From G963677445 sp963677445 (GTDB taxonomy: Bacteria > Bacteroidota > Ignavibacteria > Ignavibacteriales > Melioribacteraceae), in assembly GCA_963677445.2 (NCBI GenBank), contig CAXXGF010000054.1:1-64000 (forward strand): 64,000 nt of DNA. Reading direction: 5' to 3'. The notes beneath the pieces were generated by a model that made no database searches, was not told the origin of the DNA, and saw only the letters and a list, made by a program, of their open reading frames with translations. The position numbers and the translations under genes were made by a program. How positions within the stretch are numbered: the first letter of the stretch is position 1; each line of letters starts with the position of its first letter. Of this stretch, positions 53,741-62,312 are shown piece after piece.

Positions 53741-55846
53741 TTGAAAAATTTACTACTTGTCACAACATTTCTTTTGTACGCAATCTCAAATTTATCTGCC
53801 AGCGGAGTGGGCATTGCTGACGGAGTAAACGGTCTTTATCTTCAGCTCGATGAAATAAGTGTTGAGGTTAAGGTCGATAACCAGGTTTCAACCACAAAAA
53901 CCACACAGGTTTTCCGCAATACATTGGGAGAGAACAGGTATATCAAATATGGTTTTCCAATGCCGGAGGGGGCCAGCGCGACATCTTTGCGTTACAAAAA
54001 TAATGGTGTATGGTATGAAGCGGTTATCGGACCCACACCGCCCGATACAGTTATACCTGGTCCGGGCGGAAACATACAATATAACCTCACTCAATACCTC
54101 GGCGACACTCCCCTTTACATGAATATTGAAAATGCTGTCATGGATGATTCAACTTTAATTGTGGAACTGACCTATGTGGAGCTGCTTCATTATGAACTTG
54201 GCGATGTATTTTATAACTACAATAATGATTACACCCTGATTCAATCCTCAGCGATCAGTCTTCAGGAATTTAATTTTAACCTCGTCTCATTTCGCAATAT
54301 CGACAGTATTGGAGTAACCAGTTCTCATCCGGTGATCCAGTTGACCAATAATGGCAATACAGCGTCTCTTCACAGTGAGTTATTCCAGGTGCCGGTTGAT
54401 GAAAACTTCCAGGTGAAATATACACTGAGCGCGGATGAACTGGGATTATTCAGCCTGAGCACACTTATTCCTCCCGAAGAGCTGCCGGATGATCACGGGG
54501 GATTTTTCCTCTTTGCCGCGGAGCCTGATCCCGGCAGTTCCACCGATGTCATTGATAAAGTATTTACACTTGTAATTGATCGTTCCGGCAGTATGGAGTG
54601 GGATCAAAGGCTTATTCAGGCAAAAATCGCCGCGTCATATATAATTCAGAATATGAATGAGGGAGACCTCTTTAATATTGTTGACTATGCCGCTCTTGCC
54701 ACAACTTTCAGCGAACAGCATCTTCCGGTGAACAGCATTAATACAGGCGCCGCGCTCGATTATATTGACCAGCTCGAACCAACCTGGGAACCGGGTCTCG
54801 CGGGCACCAATATCTCCGCTGCCTTTGATATGGCAATACCACAATTTTCTTCGGCTAACGATTCAACTGCCAACATCATTATATTTATGACTGATGGTGA
54901 GGCAAACCAGGGAATTACCAACACTCAGGAGCTGCTCGCTCATGTTGATGACCTGGTTCAGCAGAATAATACCCGGATAAACCTTTTTACTTTCGGACTG
55001 GGAATAAATATTAATGTCCCGCTGCTTACACTTCTGGCCTCAAATAATAACGGCTTGTCGGAATTTGTGGGCAATGATGAAGTGGAGGAAAAAATAATTA
55101 ACTTCTACAGAAAGATTAAAAATCCTGTTCTTCTTGATACAGAGGTCAGTTTTTCACCCGATATTATTACTGAAACATACCCGGAACAGCTCCAGAATCT
55201 TTTCATAGGCCAGCAGCTTTACGTTACCGGCAGGTATTCACAGGCGGTTCCGGTTACAGTTACATTAAGCGGTCAGGCTTTCGGGACCCCGGTAAGCTAT
55301 GATTTCCAGATGGACCTGAGCGACACCGCGAACACTCAGTACCAGTTTCTTACCAAATTATGGGCAAAACAAAAAATTGAGCAGCTTCTTATAGAATATT
55401 ACGGCTATCCGGAAAACTCACCCGAAGCGGAAGCCCTTAAGGAGCAGATAGTTGAGATTAGTATCGGTTATTCTGTTATCAGTCCCTTTACCAGCTTCCA
55501 GACTATCACATCAGTTGAAGACGATATAGTAGAAGCTGAGGATGAGGGGGACCTTGTGCCTGATGATATAGAACTGATCGGCAATTATCCCAATCCCTTT
55601 AATCCCTCAACAAATATCTGCTTCAAAGTGAATTCGCAGATAAATGATATCGCGGTTATAAGGATTTACAACATTCTCGGGCAGCTCGTAAAAGTATTAC
55701 ACATCAACATATCGGGCCCCGGCAGATATGAAGTCACCTGGGATGGCACTGATGAATCGGGCAGTATGGTTACTTCAGGCCAGTATATCTACATGATCGA
55801 CTGCGGCGATTACCTGCTGCATGGCAAAATGATGCTTATGAAATAA
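53741..55846 (+). CDS. VIT + von Willebrand A domain protein with T9SS sorting signal
   Basis: 701 residues. Start is TTG 53741 with CGGAGGG six bases before it; the signal peptide is MKNLLLVTTFLLYAISNLSA. VIT domain about 28-150 (SVEVKVDNQVSTTKTTQVFR; GENRYIKYGFPMPEGASATS). vWA domain about 270-450 with an intact MIDAS: VIDRSGSMEWD (Asp280, Ser282, Ser284), AGTNISAAFDMA and FMTDGEANQGI. C-terminal T9SS domain (NYPNPFNPSTNICFKV ... KMMLMK). VIT-vWA proteins resemble inter-alpha-trypsin inhibitor heavy chains and bind ligands through a metal; here it is secreted or surface-bound. Confidence 0.9.
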   Translation: MKNLLLVTTFLLYAISNLSASGVGIADGVNGLYLQLDEISVEVKVDNQVSTTKTTQVFRNTLGENRYIKYGFPMPEGASATSLRYKNNGVWYEAVIGPTPPDTVIPGPGGNIQYNLTQYLGDTPLYMNIENAVMDDSTLIVELTYVELLHYELGDVFYNYNNDYTLIQSSAISLQEFNFNLVSFRNIDSIGVTSSHPVIQLTNNGNTASLHSELFQVPVDENFQVKYTLSADELGLFSLSTLIPPEELPDDHGGFFLFAAEPDPGSSTDVIDKVFTLVIDRSGSMEWDQRLIQAKIAASYIIQNMNEGDLFNIVDYAALATTFSEQHLPVNSINTGAALDYIDQLEPTWEPGLAGTNISAAFDMAIPQFSSANDSTANIIIFMTDGEANQGITNTQELLAHVDDLVQQNNTRINLFTFGLGININVPLLTLLASNNNGLSEFVGNDEVEEKIINFYRKIKNPVLLDTEVSFSPDIITETYPEQLQNLFIGQQLYVTGRYSQAVPVTVTLSGQAFGTPVSYDFQMDLSDTANTQYQFLTKLWAKQKIEQLLIEYYGYPENSPEAEALKEQIVEISIGYSVISPFTSFQTITSVEDDIVEAEDEGDLVPDDIELIGNYPNPFNPSTNICFKVNSQINDIAVIRIYNILGQLVKVLHINISGPGRYEVTWDGTDESGSMVTSGQYIYMIDCGDYLLHGKMMLMK

Positions 55847-55877
55847 TTCCCTCAATATGGTTAATTTATATTCCTCC

Positions 55878-55910
55878 GGCGCCATGGAAATTTTCGTGGC
55901 GCCTTTTTTA
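55878..55910 (+). terminator. Terminator of the VIT-vWA gene
   Basis: GGCGCCA (55878-55884), loop, TGGCGCC (55897-55903), followed by TTTTTTT (55904 onward). Confidence 0.9.
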
Positions 55911-55936
55911 GATGTATTTCAAAAAAATATATATAT

Positions 55937-55963
55937 GTAGAGACGCAAAATTTTGCGTCTTAC
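55937..55963. repeat. GTAGAGACGC palindrome, imperfect copy
   Basis: GTAGAGACGCAAAA then TTTTGCGTCTTAC, the same palindrome as at 56099 and 56506 but lacking one base pair. It marks the left edge of the transposase fragment. Confidence 0.7.
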
Positions 55964-55975
55964 ATCTTTTTATTG

Positions 55976-56126
55976 AAAATTCCGGCACACTTCCCATTTG
56001 CGAAATTGGGTGAGTATATTATTATGCCAAACCATGTACATGGAATAATCATCATTGATAAAGTCGAAACAGGTTCTGAAAATAATAAAGGTTTTTCGGT
56101 AGAGACGCAAAATTTTGCGTCTCTAC
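55976..56126 (+). pseudogene. Fragment of a REP-associated tyrosine transposase (partial duplication)
   Basis: About 151 bases nearly identical to 56383-56533 inside the full gene downstream. It covers the segment IPAHFPFAKLGEYIIMPNHV through the embedded palindrome. It has no start or catalytic tyrosine region and is a non-functional partial copy. Confidence 0.85.
56099..56126. repeat. GTAGAGACGC palindrome in the transposase fragment
   Basis: Perfect 28-bp palindrome: GTAGAGACGCAAAA plus its reverse complement TTTTGCGTCTCTAC. Confidence 0.9.
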
Positions 56127-56199
56127 GGCACAATCCGGCATTTTCCATAATTTGCAATATATTATTAGATTCATTATTTTTACCCATAATAATACGTCT

Positions 56200-56790
56200 A
56201 TGGAAAAAACCACCAACAAATATCGAATTGAATCCACCAGACTGCAATCTTGGGATTATGGTAGCAATGCGGCCTATTTTATTACAATATGCACTAAAGA
56301 GAAAAGATGCTACCTGGGGGATATCATAAATAATGTGATGTATTTGTCAGAGATCGGGAAAATTGCGGATAAATATTGGTTGGAAATTCCGGCACACTTC
56401 CCATTTGTGAAATTGGGTGAGTATATTATTATGCCAAACCATGTACATGGAATAATAATTATTGATAAAGTCGAAACAGGTTCTGGAAATAAAAAAGATT
56501 TTTCGGTAGAGACGCAAAATTTTGCGTCTCTACACTACCCTGATCAAAAAACCGACAAACCCCAAAACAAATTTGGCCCGCAGTCAAAAAATCTGGCGTC
56601 AATAATTCGGGGATACAAGGCTGGTGTAAAAAAATATGCCACAATAAATAACATAAATTTCGGATGGCAGTCACGTTATCATGATCATATTATTCGTGAT
56701 TTCGAATCATATATACGAATATCCCAATACATTAATGATAATCTACAGAATTGGAAATTTGATAAGCTTAATATTGTCCAAAAAGACTGA
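56200..56790 (+). CDS. REP-associated tyrosine transposase (RAYT, IS200-like Y1 family)
   Basis: 196 residues from ATG 56200 (MEKTTNKYRIESTRLQSWDY); an upstream ATG at 56152 lies in non-homologous sequence. HUH metal motif MPNHVHGIIII (His81, His83), early block AYFITICTKEKRCYLG, and late block GWQSRYHDHIIRDFESYIRI plus QYINDNLQNW with the nucleophile tyrosine. RAYTs mobilise or maintain REP palindromes. Remarkably, residues about 102-111 (SVETQNFASL) are encoded by a perfect GTAGAGACGC palindrome inserted in frame. Flanked by a partial duplicate upstream and metH 5 bases downstream on the other strand. Confidence 0.9.
   Translation: MEKTTNKYRIESTRLQSWDYGSNAAYFITICTKEKRCYLGDIINNVMYLSEIGKIADKYWLEIPAHFPFVKLGEYIIMPNHVHGIIIIDKVETGSGNKKDFSVETQNFASLHYPDQKTDKPQNKFGPQSKNLASIIRGYKAGVKKYATINNINFGWQSRYHDHIIRDFESYIRISQYINDNLQNWKFDKLNIVQKD
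56506..56533. repeat. GTAGAGACGC palindrome inside the transposase gene
   Basis: Perfect 28-bp palindrome identical to 56099-56126, in frame within the RAYT coding sequence, between the HUH motif and the C-terminal tyrosine region. Confidence 0.9.
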
Positions 56791-56795
56791 AAGAA

Positions 56796-59700
56796 TTAAA
56801 TCACTACACTCCCCAACCACCTCTTAACTTCCTCAACCGGCATGTCTTTCCTCTCGGCATAATCTTCCACCTGTTCCATGGTGATTTTGCCGGTGGTGAA
56901 ATATTTCGCATCGGGGTGGGCAAACCAGAGACCGCACACTGATGCGGCGGGATTCATAGCCAGCGATTCGGTAAGGGTGATGCCGGTGGAGTTTTCCACA
57001 TCGAGCAATTTCCAGATGGTCATTTTTTCTGTATGGTCTGGCTGTGCCGGGTAACCGGGCGCGGGGCGTATTCCCCTGTATTTTTCTTTTATTAATGCTT
57101 CATTGGAGAGATCCTCATCGGCGGCGTATCCCCAGAATTCTTTACGCGCTTTTTCGTGCAGCAGTTCGGCGAATGCTTCGGCCAGTCTGTCGGCGAGCGC
57201 TTTGAGCATAATAATACTGTAGTCATCATGCAACTCTTCAAACTCAGCAATTTTCTTTTCTATCCCTAGGCCCGTTGTGATGGCGAATGCCCCGATATAA
57301 TCCTGAATACCGGAATCGGCGGGAGCGATAAAATCGGCGAGCGCCAGGTTGGACGCTCCCGCGGCTTTTTTACTCTGCTGCCTGATAGTATGGAGTTTTA
57401 TCTGCCCGGGGTTATTATTTCCATTTAATATTATATCATCGCCTGCACTATTCGCGGGAAAAATTCCAAAGACAGCATTCGCGGTAAGCCACTTGTCGCT
57501 GATGATTTTATCAAGCATTTCACGCGCGTCGTTATAAAGTTTTCGGGCTTCTCCGCCATAAGTGTCATTTTCAAAAATGGCGGGATATTTTCCTTTCATC
57601 TCCCATGTGATAAAAAATGGAGTCCAGTCGATATACCGGCTTATCTCTTCGAGTGAATAACCAGGCAGAGATTTTACTCCTGTAAATTTGGGAGGAACGA
57701 CAACTCCATCTGAAAAATCGGGAGTAAATTTATTTTTTCTCGCTTCTTTCAGAGATATAAGTTTTTTCTCAGCGCCCCTCTGTTCATAATCATCACGGAT
57801 TTTTTGATTTTCCGCGTGAGCTGATTTTAAAAATTCTTCTTTGGATGTTTTACTGAGCAGTTTACTGACCACGGGCACACTGCGTGAAGCGTCGAGCACA
57901 TGTATAGCCGGTCCGCTGTATTCGGGAGCAACTTTCACAGCGGTATGGATTCGTGAAGTTGTGGCTCCTCCTATCAGCAGCGGAAGTTCGAGTCCAAGCC
58001 GTTCCATTTCGGAAGCGACATGAACCATTTCGTCAAGTGACGGAGTTATAAGTCCGCTGAGCCCGATTATGTCCGCTCCCTTTTCCTTTGCCGCCGAGAG
58101 AATTTTATCCGAGGGAACCATCACGCCAAGATCTATAACATCATAATTATTACAGCCCAGCACGACGCCGACAATATTTTTACCGATATCATGCACATCC
58201 CCTTTAACGGTGGCAAGAAGTACGGTTCCAGCTTTTTCAACTTTGCCTTCATTATCGGCCTCAATAAATGGCACAAGATGAGCGACGGCCCTTTTCATAA
58301 CCCGGGCGCTTTTTACCACCTGGGGAAGAAACATTTTTCCTGACCCGAAAAGATCGCCCACCACATTCATACCCGCCATCAGGGGTCCTTCAATTACATC
58401 GAGGGGCTGCTCAGCTTTCAGACGGGCTTCCTCTGTGTCATCAATAATAAAATCTGTTATACCTTTAATGAGGGCATGTTTCAGCCTTTCTTCAACCGGT
58501 TTTTTCCGCCACTCAGCTTCAACAGTTTCATCCTTTTTCTTTTCTTTAATTCCCGAAGCGACCTCAAGAAGTCTTTCCGCCGCGTCATCACGGCGGTTCA
58601 GAATGACATCCTCAACCCGCTCACGAAAATCAGGCTCAATATCTTCATATATTGTTATCTGTCCCGGGTTAACTATTCCCATATCCATACCCGCTTTTAC
58701 AGCGTGATAAAGGAATACCGAGTGCATCGCTTCCCTCACAGGATTATTGCCCCGGAAAGCGAATGAAAGATTGCTCACACCCCCCGAAACCTTCGCCCCG
58801 GGAAGGTTTTCTTTTATCCATTTAACAGCGTGTATATAATCGACAGCGTAATTATTGTGTTCTTCTATTCCGGTAGCAATGGCAAATATATTGGGATCAA
58901 AAATTATATCCCTCGCGGGAAATCCGATCTCTTCAGTAAGTATATTATAAGCGCGCCTGCATATTTCAATTTTTCTTTCGTATGTATCGGCCTGACCCTT
59001 TTCATCAAATGCCATCACTATCACCGCGGCGCCATAGTTTAAAATCTTTTCAGCATGCTCCCTGAAAAGCTCCTCACCTTCCTTTAAACTTATCGAGTTC
59101 ACAATTCCTTTTCCCTGTAGGCACTTTAGTCCCGCTTCAATCACTTCCCATTTGGATGAATCGAGCATTATCGGCAGTTTAGCGATGTCAGGTTCGGCGG
59201 CAAGCAGATTTAGAAAACGAACCATCGCTTTTTCCGAATCGATCATTCCTTCATCCATATTGATATCGAGAATCTGCGCTCCCCCTTCAACCTGCTGGCG
59301 CGCTACGGATAGAGCTTCGTCGTAGTTTTCCTCTTTGATAAGTCTGGCAAACTTTTTCGATCCGGCAACATTGGTTCTTTCACCAACATTAACAAAATTC
59401 ATATCTGGCCGGAAAGTGAGGGGCTCGAGTCCGCTCAGGCGCATATATGGTTTGATTTCCGGCAGTTTCCTCGGCTGAAGTTCTTTAACATAATCAGCAA
59501 AAAATCTGATGTGCTCCGGTGTGGTTCCGCAGCATCCGCCTACGATATTCAGAAAACCTTCATCTGCATATCCTTTTAATATCGCGGCCATGGTTTCCGC
59601 TTCCTGGTCATAACCTCCGAATTCATTCGGCAGTCCTGCGTTGGGGTAAAGGCTTATAAACACCGGCGCTTTAGAGGACAATTCCGAAATAAATGGCCTC

Positions 59701-60458
59701 ATTTGCTCAGCCCCAAGGGCGCAGTTAAGTCCCACGCTCAGCAAATTTTTTGTGTGCGAAACTGAATTCCAGAATGCCTCGACAGTCTGCCCCGAAAGAG
59801 TTCGCCCGCTCATATCCACAATCGTTCCCGATATCATCACCGGCAGCTCTTTGCCCGATTCCCTGAGGTAATCCTGAATCGCGTATATAGCGGCTTTAGC
59901 GTTCAGTGTATCAAAAATAGTCTCCACCAGCAGTATATCAGCGCCCCCATCCACGAGTCCCCTTGTAGCGTCATAATAGGTCCGTTTCATTTCATCAAAA
60001 CTGACTGCCCTGAATCCCGGATCGTTAACATCCGGTGATAATGTGCATGTTTTATTAGTCGGTCCCAGAGCCCCGGCTACAAAACGGGGTTTATCCGGAT
60101 TTTTTTTGGTATAATCGCGCGCGGCGTTTTTAGCGATAAAGGCCGACGCGAAATTCATATCATATACATGATGTTCGGCGTGATAATCGGCCTGTGAAAT
60201 TGTTGTGGCGCTGAAGGTATTTGTTTCAATTATATCGGCTCCGGCCTCAAGATACAGCTCATGAATTTCTTTGATCACATCGGGACGGGTAAGGGAAAGA
60301 ATGTCATTATCCCCTTTCATACTTATATCGGGATTTAATTCGAGCTCATCCCTGAAATCTTCCTCTTTCAGATTATATTTCTGAATCATGGTGCCCATAG
60401 CGCCATCCATAACCATAATGCGCTTTTTTAATATTTCCTTCAGCAGTTTGTAAGTCAT
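56796..60458 (-). CDS. metH: Cobalamin-dependent methionine synthase
   Basis: Transfers the methyl group from methyl-THF to homocysteine through methylcobalamin. 1220 residues with all four modules: homocysteine domain (1-325; zinc Cys246 in GLNCALG and Cys309/Cys310 in GGCCGTTPEH), pterin domain (about 350-610; FVNVGERTNVAGSKKF, GGAQILDINMDEGMID), cobalamin cap and binding domain (about 640-880; GDVHDIGKNIV with cobalt-ligand His756, LSGLITPSLDEM, IGGATTS), and the reactivation domain (about 900-1220; RGIRPAPGYPAQPDH). It needs B12. The 118-base gap to hldD is too short for a cobalamin riboswitch and shows none. Confidence 0.97.
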   Translation of the reverse strand: MTYKLLKEILKKRIMVMDGAMGTMIQKYNLKEEDFRDELELNPDISMKGDNDILSLTRPDVIKEIHELYLEAGADIIETNTFSATTISQADYHAEHHVYDMNFASAFIAKNAARDYTKKNPDKPRFVAGALGPTNKTCTLSPDVNDPGFRAVSFDEMKRTYYDATRGLVDGGADILLVETIFDTLNAKAAIYAIQDYLRESGKELPVMISGTIVDMSGRTLSGQTVEAFWNSVSHTKNLLSVGLNCALGAEQMRPFISELSSKAPVFISLYPNAGLPNEFGGYDQEAETMAAILKGYADEGFLNIVGGCCGTTPEHIRFFADYVKELQPRKLPEIKPYMRLSGLEPLTFRPDMNFVNVGERTNVAGSKKFARLIKEENYDEALSVARQQVEGGAQILDINMDEGMIDSEKAMVRFLNLLAAEPDIAKLPIMLDSSKWEVIEAGLKCLQGKGIVNSISLKEGEELFREHAEKILNYGAAVIVMAFDEKGQADTYERKIEICRRAYNILTEEIGFPARDIIFDPNIFAIATGIEEHNNYAVDYIHAVKWIKENLPGAKVSGGVSNLSFAFRGNNPVREAMHSVFLYHAVKAGMDMGIVNPGQITIYEDIEPDFRERVEDVILNRRDDAAERLLEVASGIKEKKKDETVEAEWRKKPVEERLKHALIKGITDFIIDDTEEARLKAEQPLDVIEGPLMAGMNVVGDLFGSGKMFLPQVVKSARVMKRAVAHLVPFIEADNEGKVEKAGTVLLATVKGDVHDIGKNIVGVVLGCNNYDVIDLGVMVPSDKILSAAKEKGADIIGLSGLITPSLDEMVHVASEMERLGLELPLLIGGATTSRIHTAVKVAPEYSGPAIHVLDASRSVPVVSKLLSKTSKEEFLKSAHAENQKIRDDYEQRGAEKKLISLKEARKNKFTPDFSDGVVVPPKFTGVKSLPGYSLEEISRYIDWTPFFITWEMKGKYPAIFENDTYGGEARKLYNDAREMLDKIISDKWLTANAVFGIFPANSAGDDIILNGNNNPGQIKLHTIRQQSKKAAGASNLALADFIAPADSGIQDYIGAFAITTGLGIEKKIAEFEELHDDYSIIMLKALADRLAEAFAELLHEKARKEFWGYAADEDLSNEALIKEKYRGIRPAPGYPAQPDHTEKMTIWKLLDVENSTGITLTESLAMNPAASVCGLWFAHPDAKYFTTGKITMEQVEDYAERKDMPVEEVKRWLGSVVI

Positions 60459-60576
60459 CTTTCCCTGAGCTCTTTCTGATTAATTTTTTAAATATAACAT
60501 AATTTGTCTATATATTGAACTGTTAGAACATTATAACTAAATTATCGTTTTAATTATTAAAGATTTCAGGTGAAAA

Positions 60577-61614
60577 ATGATTGTAGTTACAGGCGGAGCG
60601 GGATTTATAGGCAGCGCTGTTGTATGGCAGATGAATAAAATGAATTTTGATAACATTGTTATAGTGGATGAACTCAGGAAAGAGGAAAAGTGGAAAAACC
60701 TGAACGGTCTGAAATTTGCCGATTTTTATCATAAAAATGATTTTTTGAAAAGGGTTTCTGAAGATAACCTGAATTTTGGCATTACAGCGATAATTCACCT
60801 TGGGGCATGCTCGGCAACCACCGAAAAAGATGCCGATTACCTGCTGCTCAATAACTATAAATATTCACAGACTCTGGCCGAATATTGCGCGGGGAAAAAA
60901 ATCCGCTTCATTTACGCTTCCTCCGCCGCCACTTATGGAGATGGCCGTTTCGGATATATCGATAATGAAGCTGAGCTGGATAAACTCCGTCCCCTTAATA
61001 TGTACGGATATTCCAAACATCTTTTCGACCTCTGGATGCAGCGCACAGGATATGCCAAACAGGCTGTGGGAATAAAATATTTTAACGTTTATGGTCCAAA
61101 TGAATACCACAAAGGGGATATGCGAAGTGTTGTTCATAAAGCTTTTGAGCAGATAAATGAAACAGGAAAGGTAAAACTTTTCAAATCTTATATGAAAGAA
61201 TACGCGGATGGCGAACAGAAACGTGACTTCGTTTATGTGAAAGACGCCGTTAATATGACTCTCTTTTTCCTCGATAAACCACAGGCGCACGGACTTTTTA
61301 ACGTCGGCACAGGAAACGCCAGAAGCTGGAATGACCTGGTAAGAGCAATATTTAAAGCTATGGGCAAACCGGAAAATATTGAATATATTGATATGCCTGA
61401 AGAACTGAAGGGCAAATACCAGTACTTTACAAAAGCGGACAGCTCAAAGATCAAAAAGGCCGGCTTTGATTATGGAACTCTCTCCCTCGAAGATGCCGTA
61501 ACCGACTACGTGCAAAACTACCTTATGCGCGACAAATACCTCGGCCAGTCTCCCGACCGCCCGATTCCACATGGAGGAAATGTCGCGGGTTCTGGGGGAG
61601 TGCAGTTTGTGTAG
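60577..61614 (+). CDS. hldD: ADP-L-glycero-D-manno-heptose-6-epimerase
   Basis: Converts ADP-D-glycero- to ADP-L-glycero-manno-heptose for LPS inner core. 345 residues, SDR fold: VVTGGAGFIGSAVVWQMNK (NADP loop), LGACSATTEKDADYL, ASSAATYGDG (Ser), MYGYSKHLFD (Tyr-x3-Lys), YFNVYGPNEYHKGDMRSVVH, and QKRDFVYVKD. Divergent from metH across 118 bases. It implies a heptose-containing LPS. Confidence 0.95.
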   Translation: MIVVTGGAGFIGSAVVWQMNKMNFDNIVIVDELRKEEKWKNLNGLKFADFYHKNDFLKRVSEDNLNFGITAIIHLGACSATTEKDADYLLLNNYKYSQTLAEYCAGKKIRFIYASSAATYGDGRFGYIDNEAELDKLRPLNMYGYSKHLFDLWMQRTGYAKQAVGIKYFNVYGPNEYHKGDMRSVVHKAFEQINETGKVKLFKSYMKEYADGEQKRDFVYVKDAVNMTLFFLDKPQAHGLFNVGTGNARSWNDLVRAIFKAMGKPENIEYIDMPEELKGKYQYFTKADSSKIKKAGFDYGTLSLEDAVTDYVQNYLMRDKYLGQSPDRPIPHGGNVAGSGGVQFV

Positions 61615-61871
61615 ATAATTTGGGTTAATTATATAATTAATTTGACTTTAAATATTATCCTTTCTAACTTTAATACGTTGACTTTGGGGAATTGCTCTTT
61701 TAATTATTCTCATAAAGCTGCATAAAAAACACAATATATTATAAATCCTATTCTATTAAAGCAATAGTATAATAGGACTAATTTCAGTATTCTGTTAAAT
61801 TATTTATTGAGATAAATTAACAGATTTTGATAATAATATTGTTGTTAAATGTATGGCAAGGGGATAATAGA

Positions 61872-62312
61872 ATGAGAGCAGAATCAGTAATATTTTTACT
61901 CGTATCTTTATTATTTTCAACCGGGTTGTTTTGTCAGGATAAACAATATTTCGATAAAACAATTAAAATATTTGTCGATCAGCCTATAAAAAGCAATAAT
62001 TTGTTTGTTACCCTCCAAAATGAATATTCAAGGATTTTACCCAAATCAGTTTTCGTTAATTCCAGAGAATTTTATTTATTTAAAAACAATAGCGCCTCTC
62101 CAAAACAAGATATTATTTTGTGGAGTTTTGGAGAAAAAAATAATGCGCTAAAGTTTGTTTTTCCTGAGAGTTTCACTCCGGAAAATATTGAAATAATTTT
62201 AATTGTTTCAGTTCCCAAGGAAACTCCGAATTTCAATTTTGAAATATATGATTCGAATCCCGGACAGGATTTCAATGGAAAGGTTTCTCATAAAATTGAG
62301 GAGCTGAAATGA
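61872..62312 (+). CDS. Small exported protein, unknown
   Basis: 146 residues from ATG 61872 (AAGGGGATA ribosome site); an ATG at 61827 would add an unlikely tail. Signal peptide MRAESVIFLLVSLLFSTGLF ending at CQ. The mature part is beta-rich (NNLFVTLQNEYSRILPKSVF; KQDIILWSFGEKNNALKFVF). Its TGA overlaps the ATG of the next gene, so the two are coupled and probably work together at the surface. Confidence 0.7.
   Translation: MRAESVIFLLVSLLFSTGLFCQDKQYFDKTIKIFVDQPIKSNNLFVTLQNEYSRILPKSVFVNSREFYLFKNNSASPKQDIILWSFGEKNNALKFVFPESFTPENIEIILIVSVPKETPNFNFEIYDSNPGQDFNGKVSHKIEELK

Noticed and set aside
60459..60576. Cobalamin riboswitch before metH
   Set aside because: The gap is only 118 bases, is A/T-rich, and lacks the B12-box pattern or a long structured leader.
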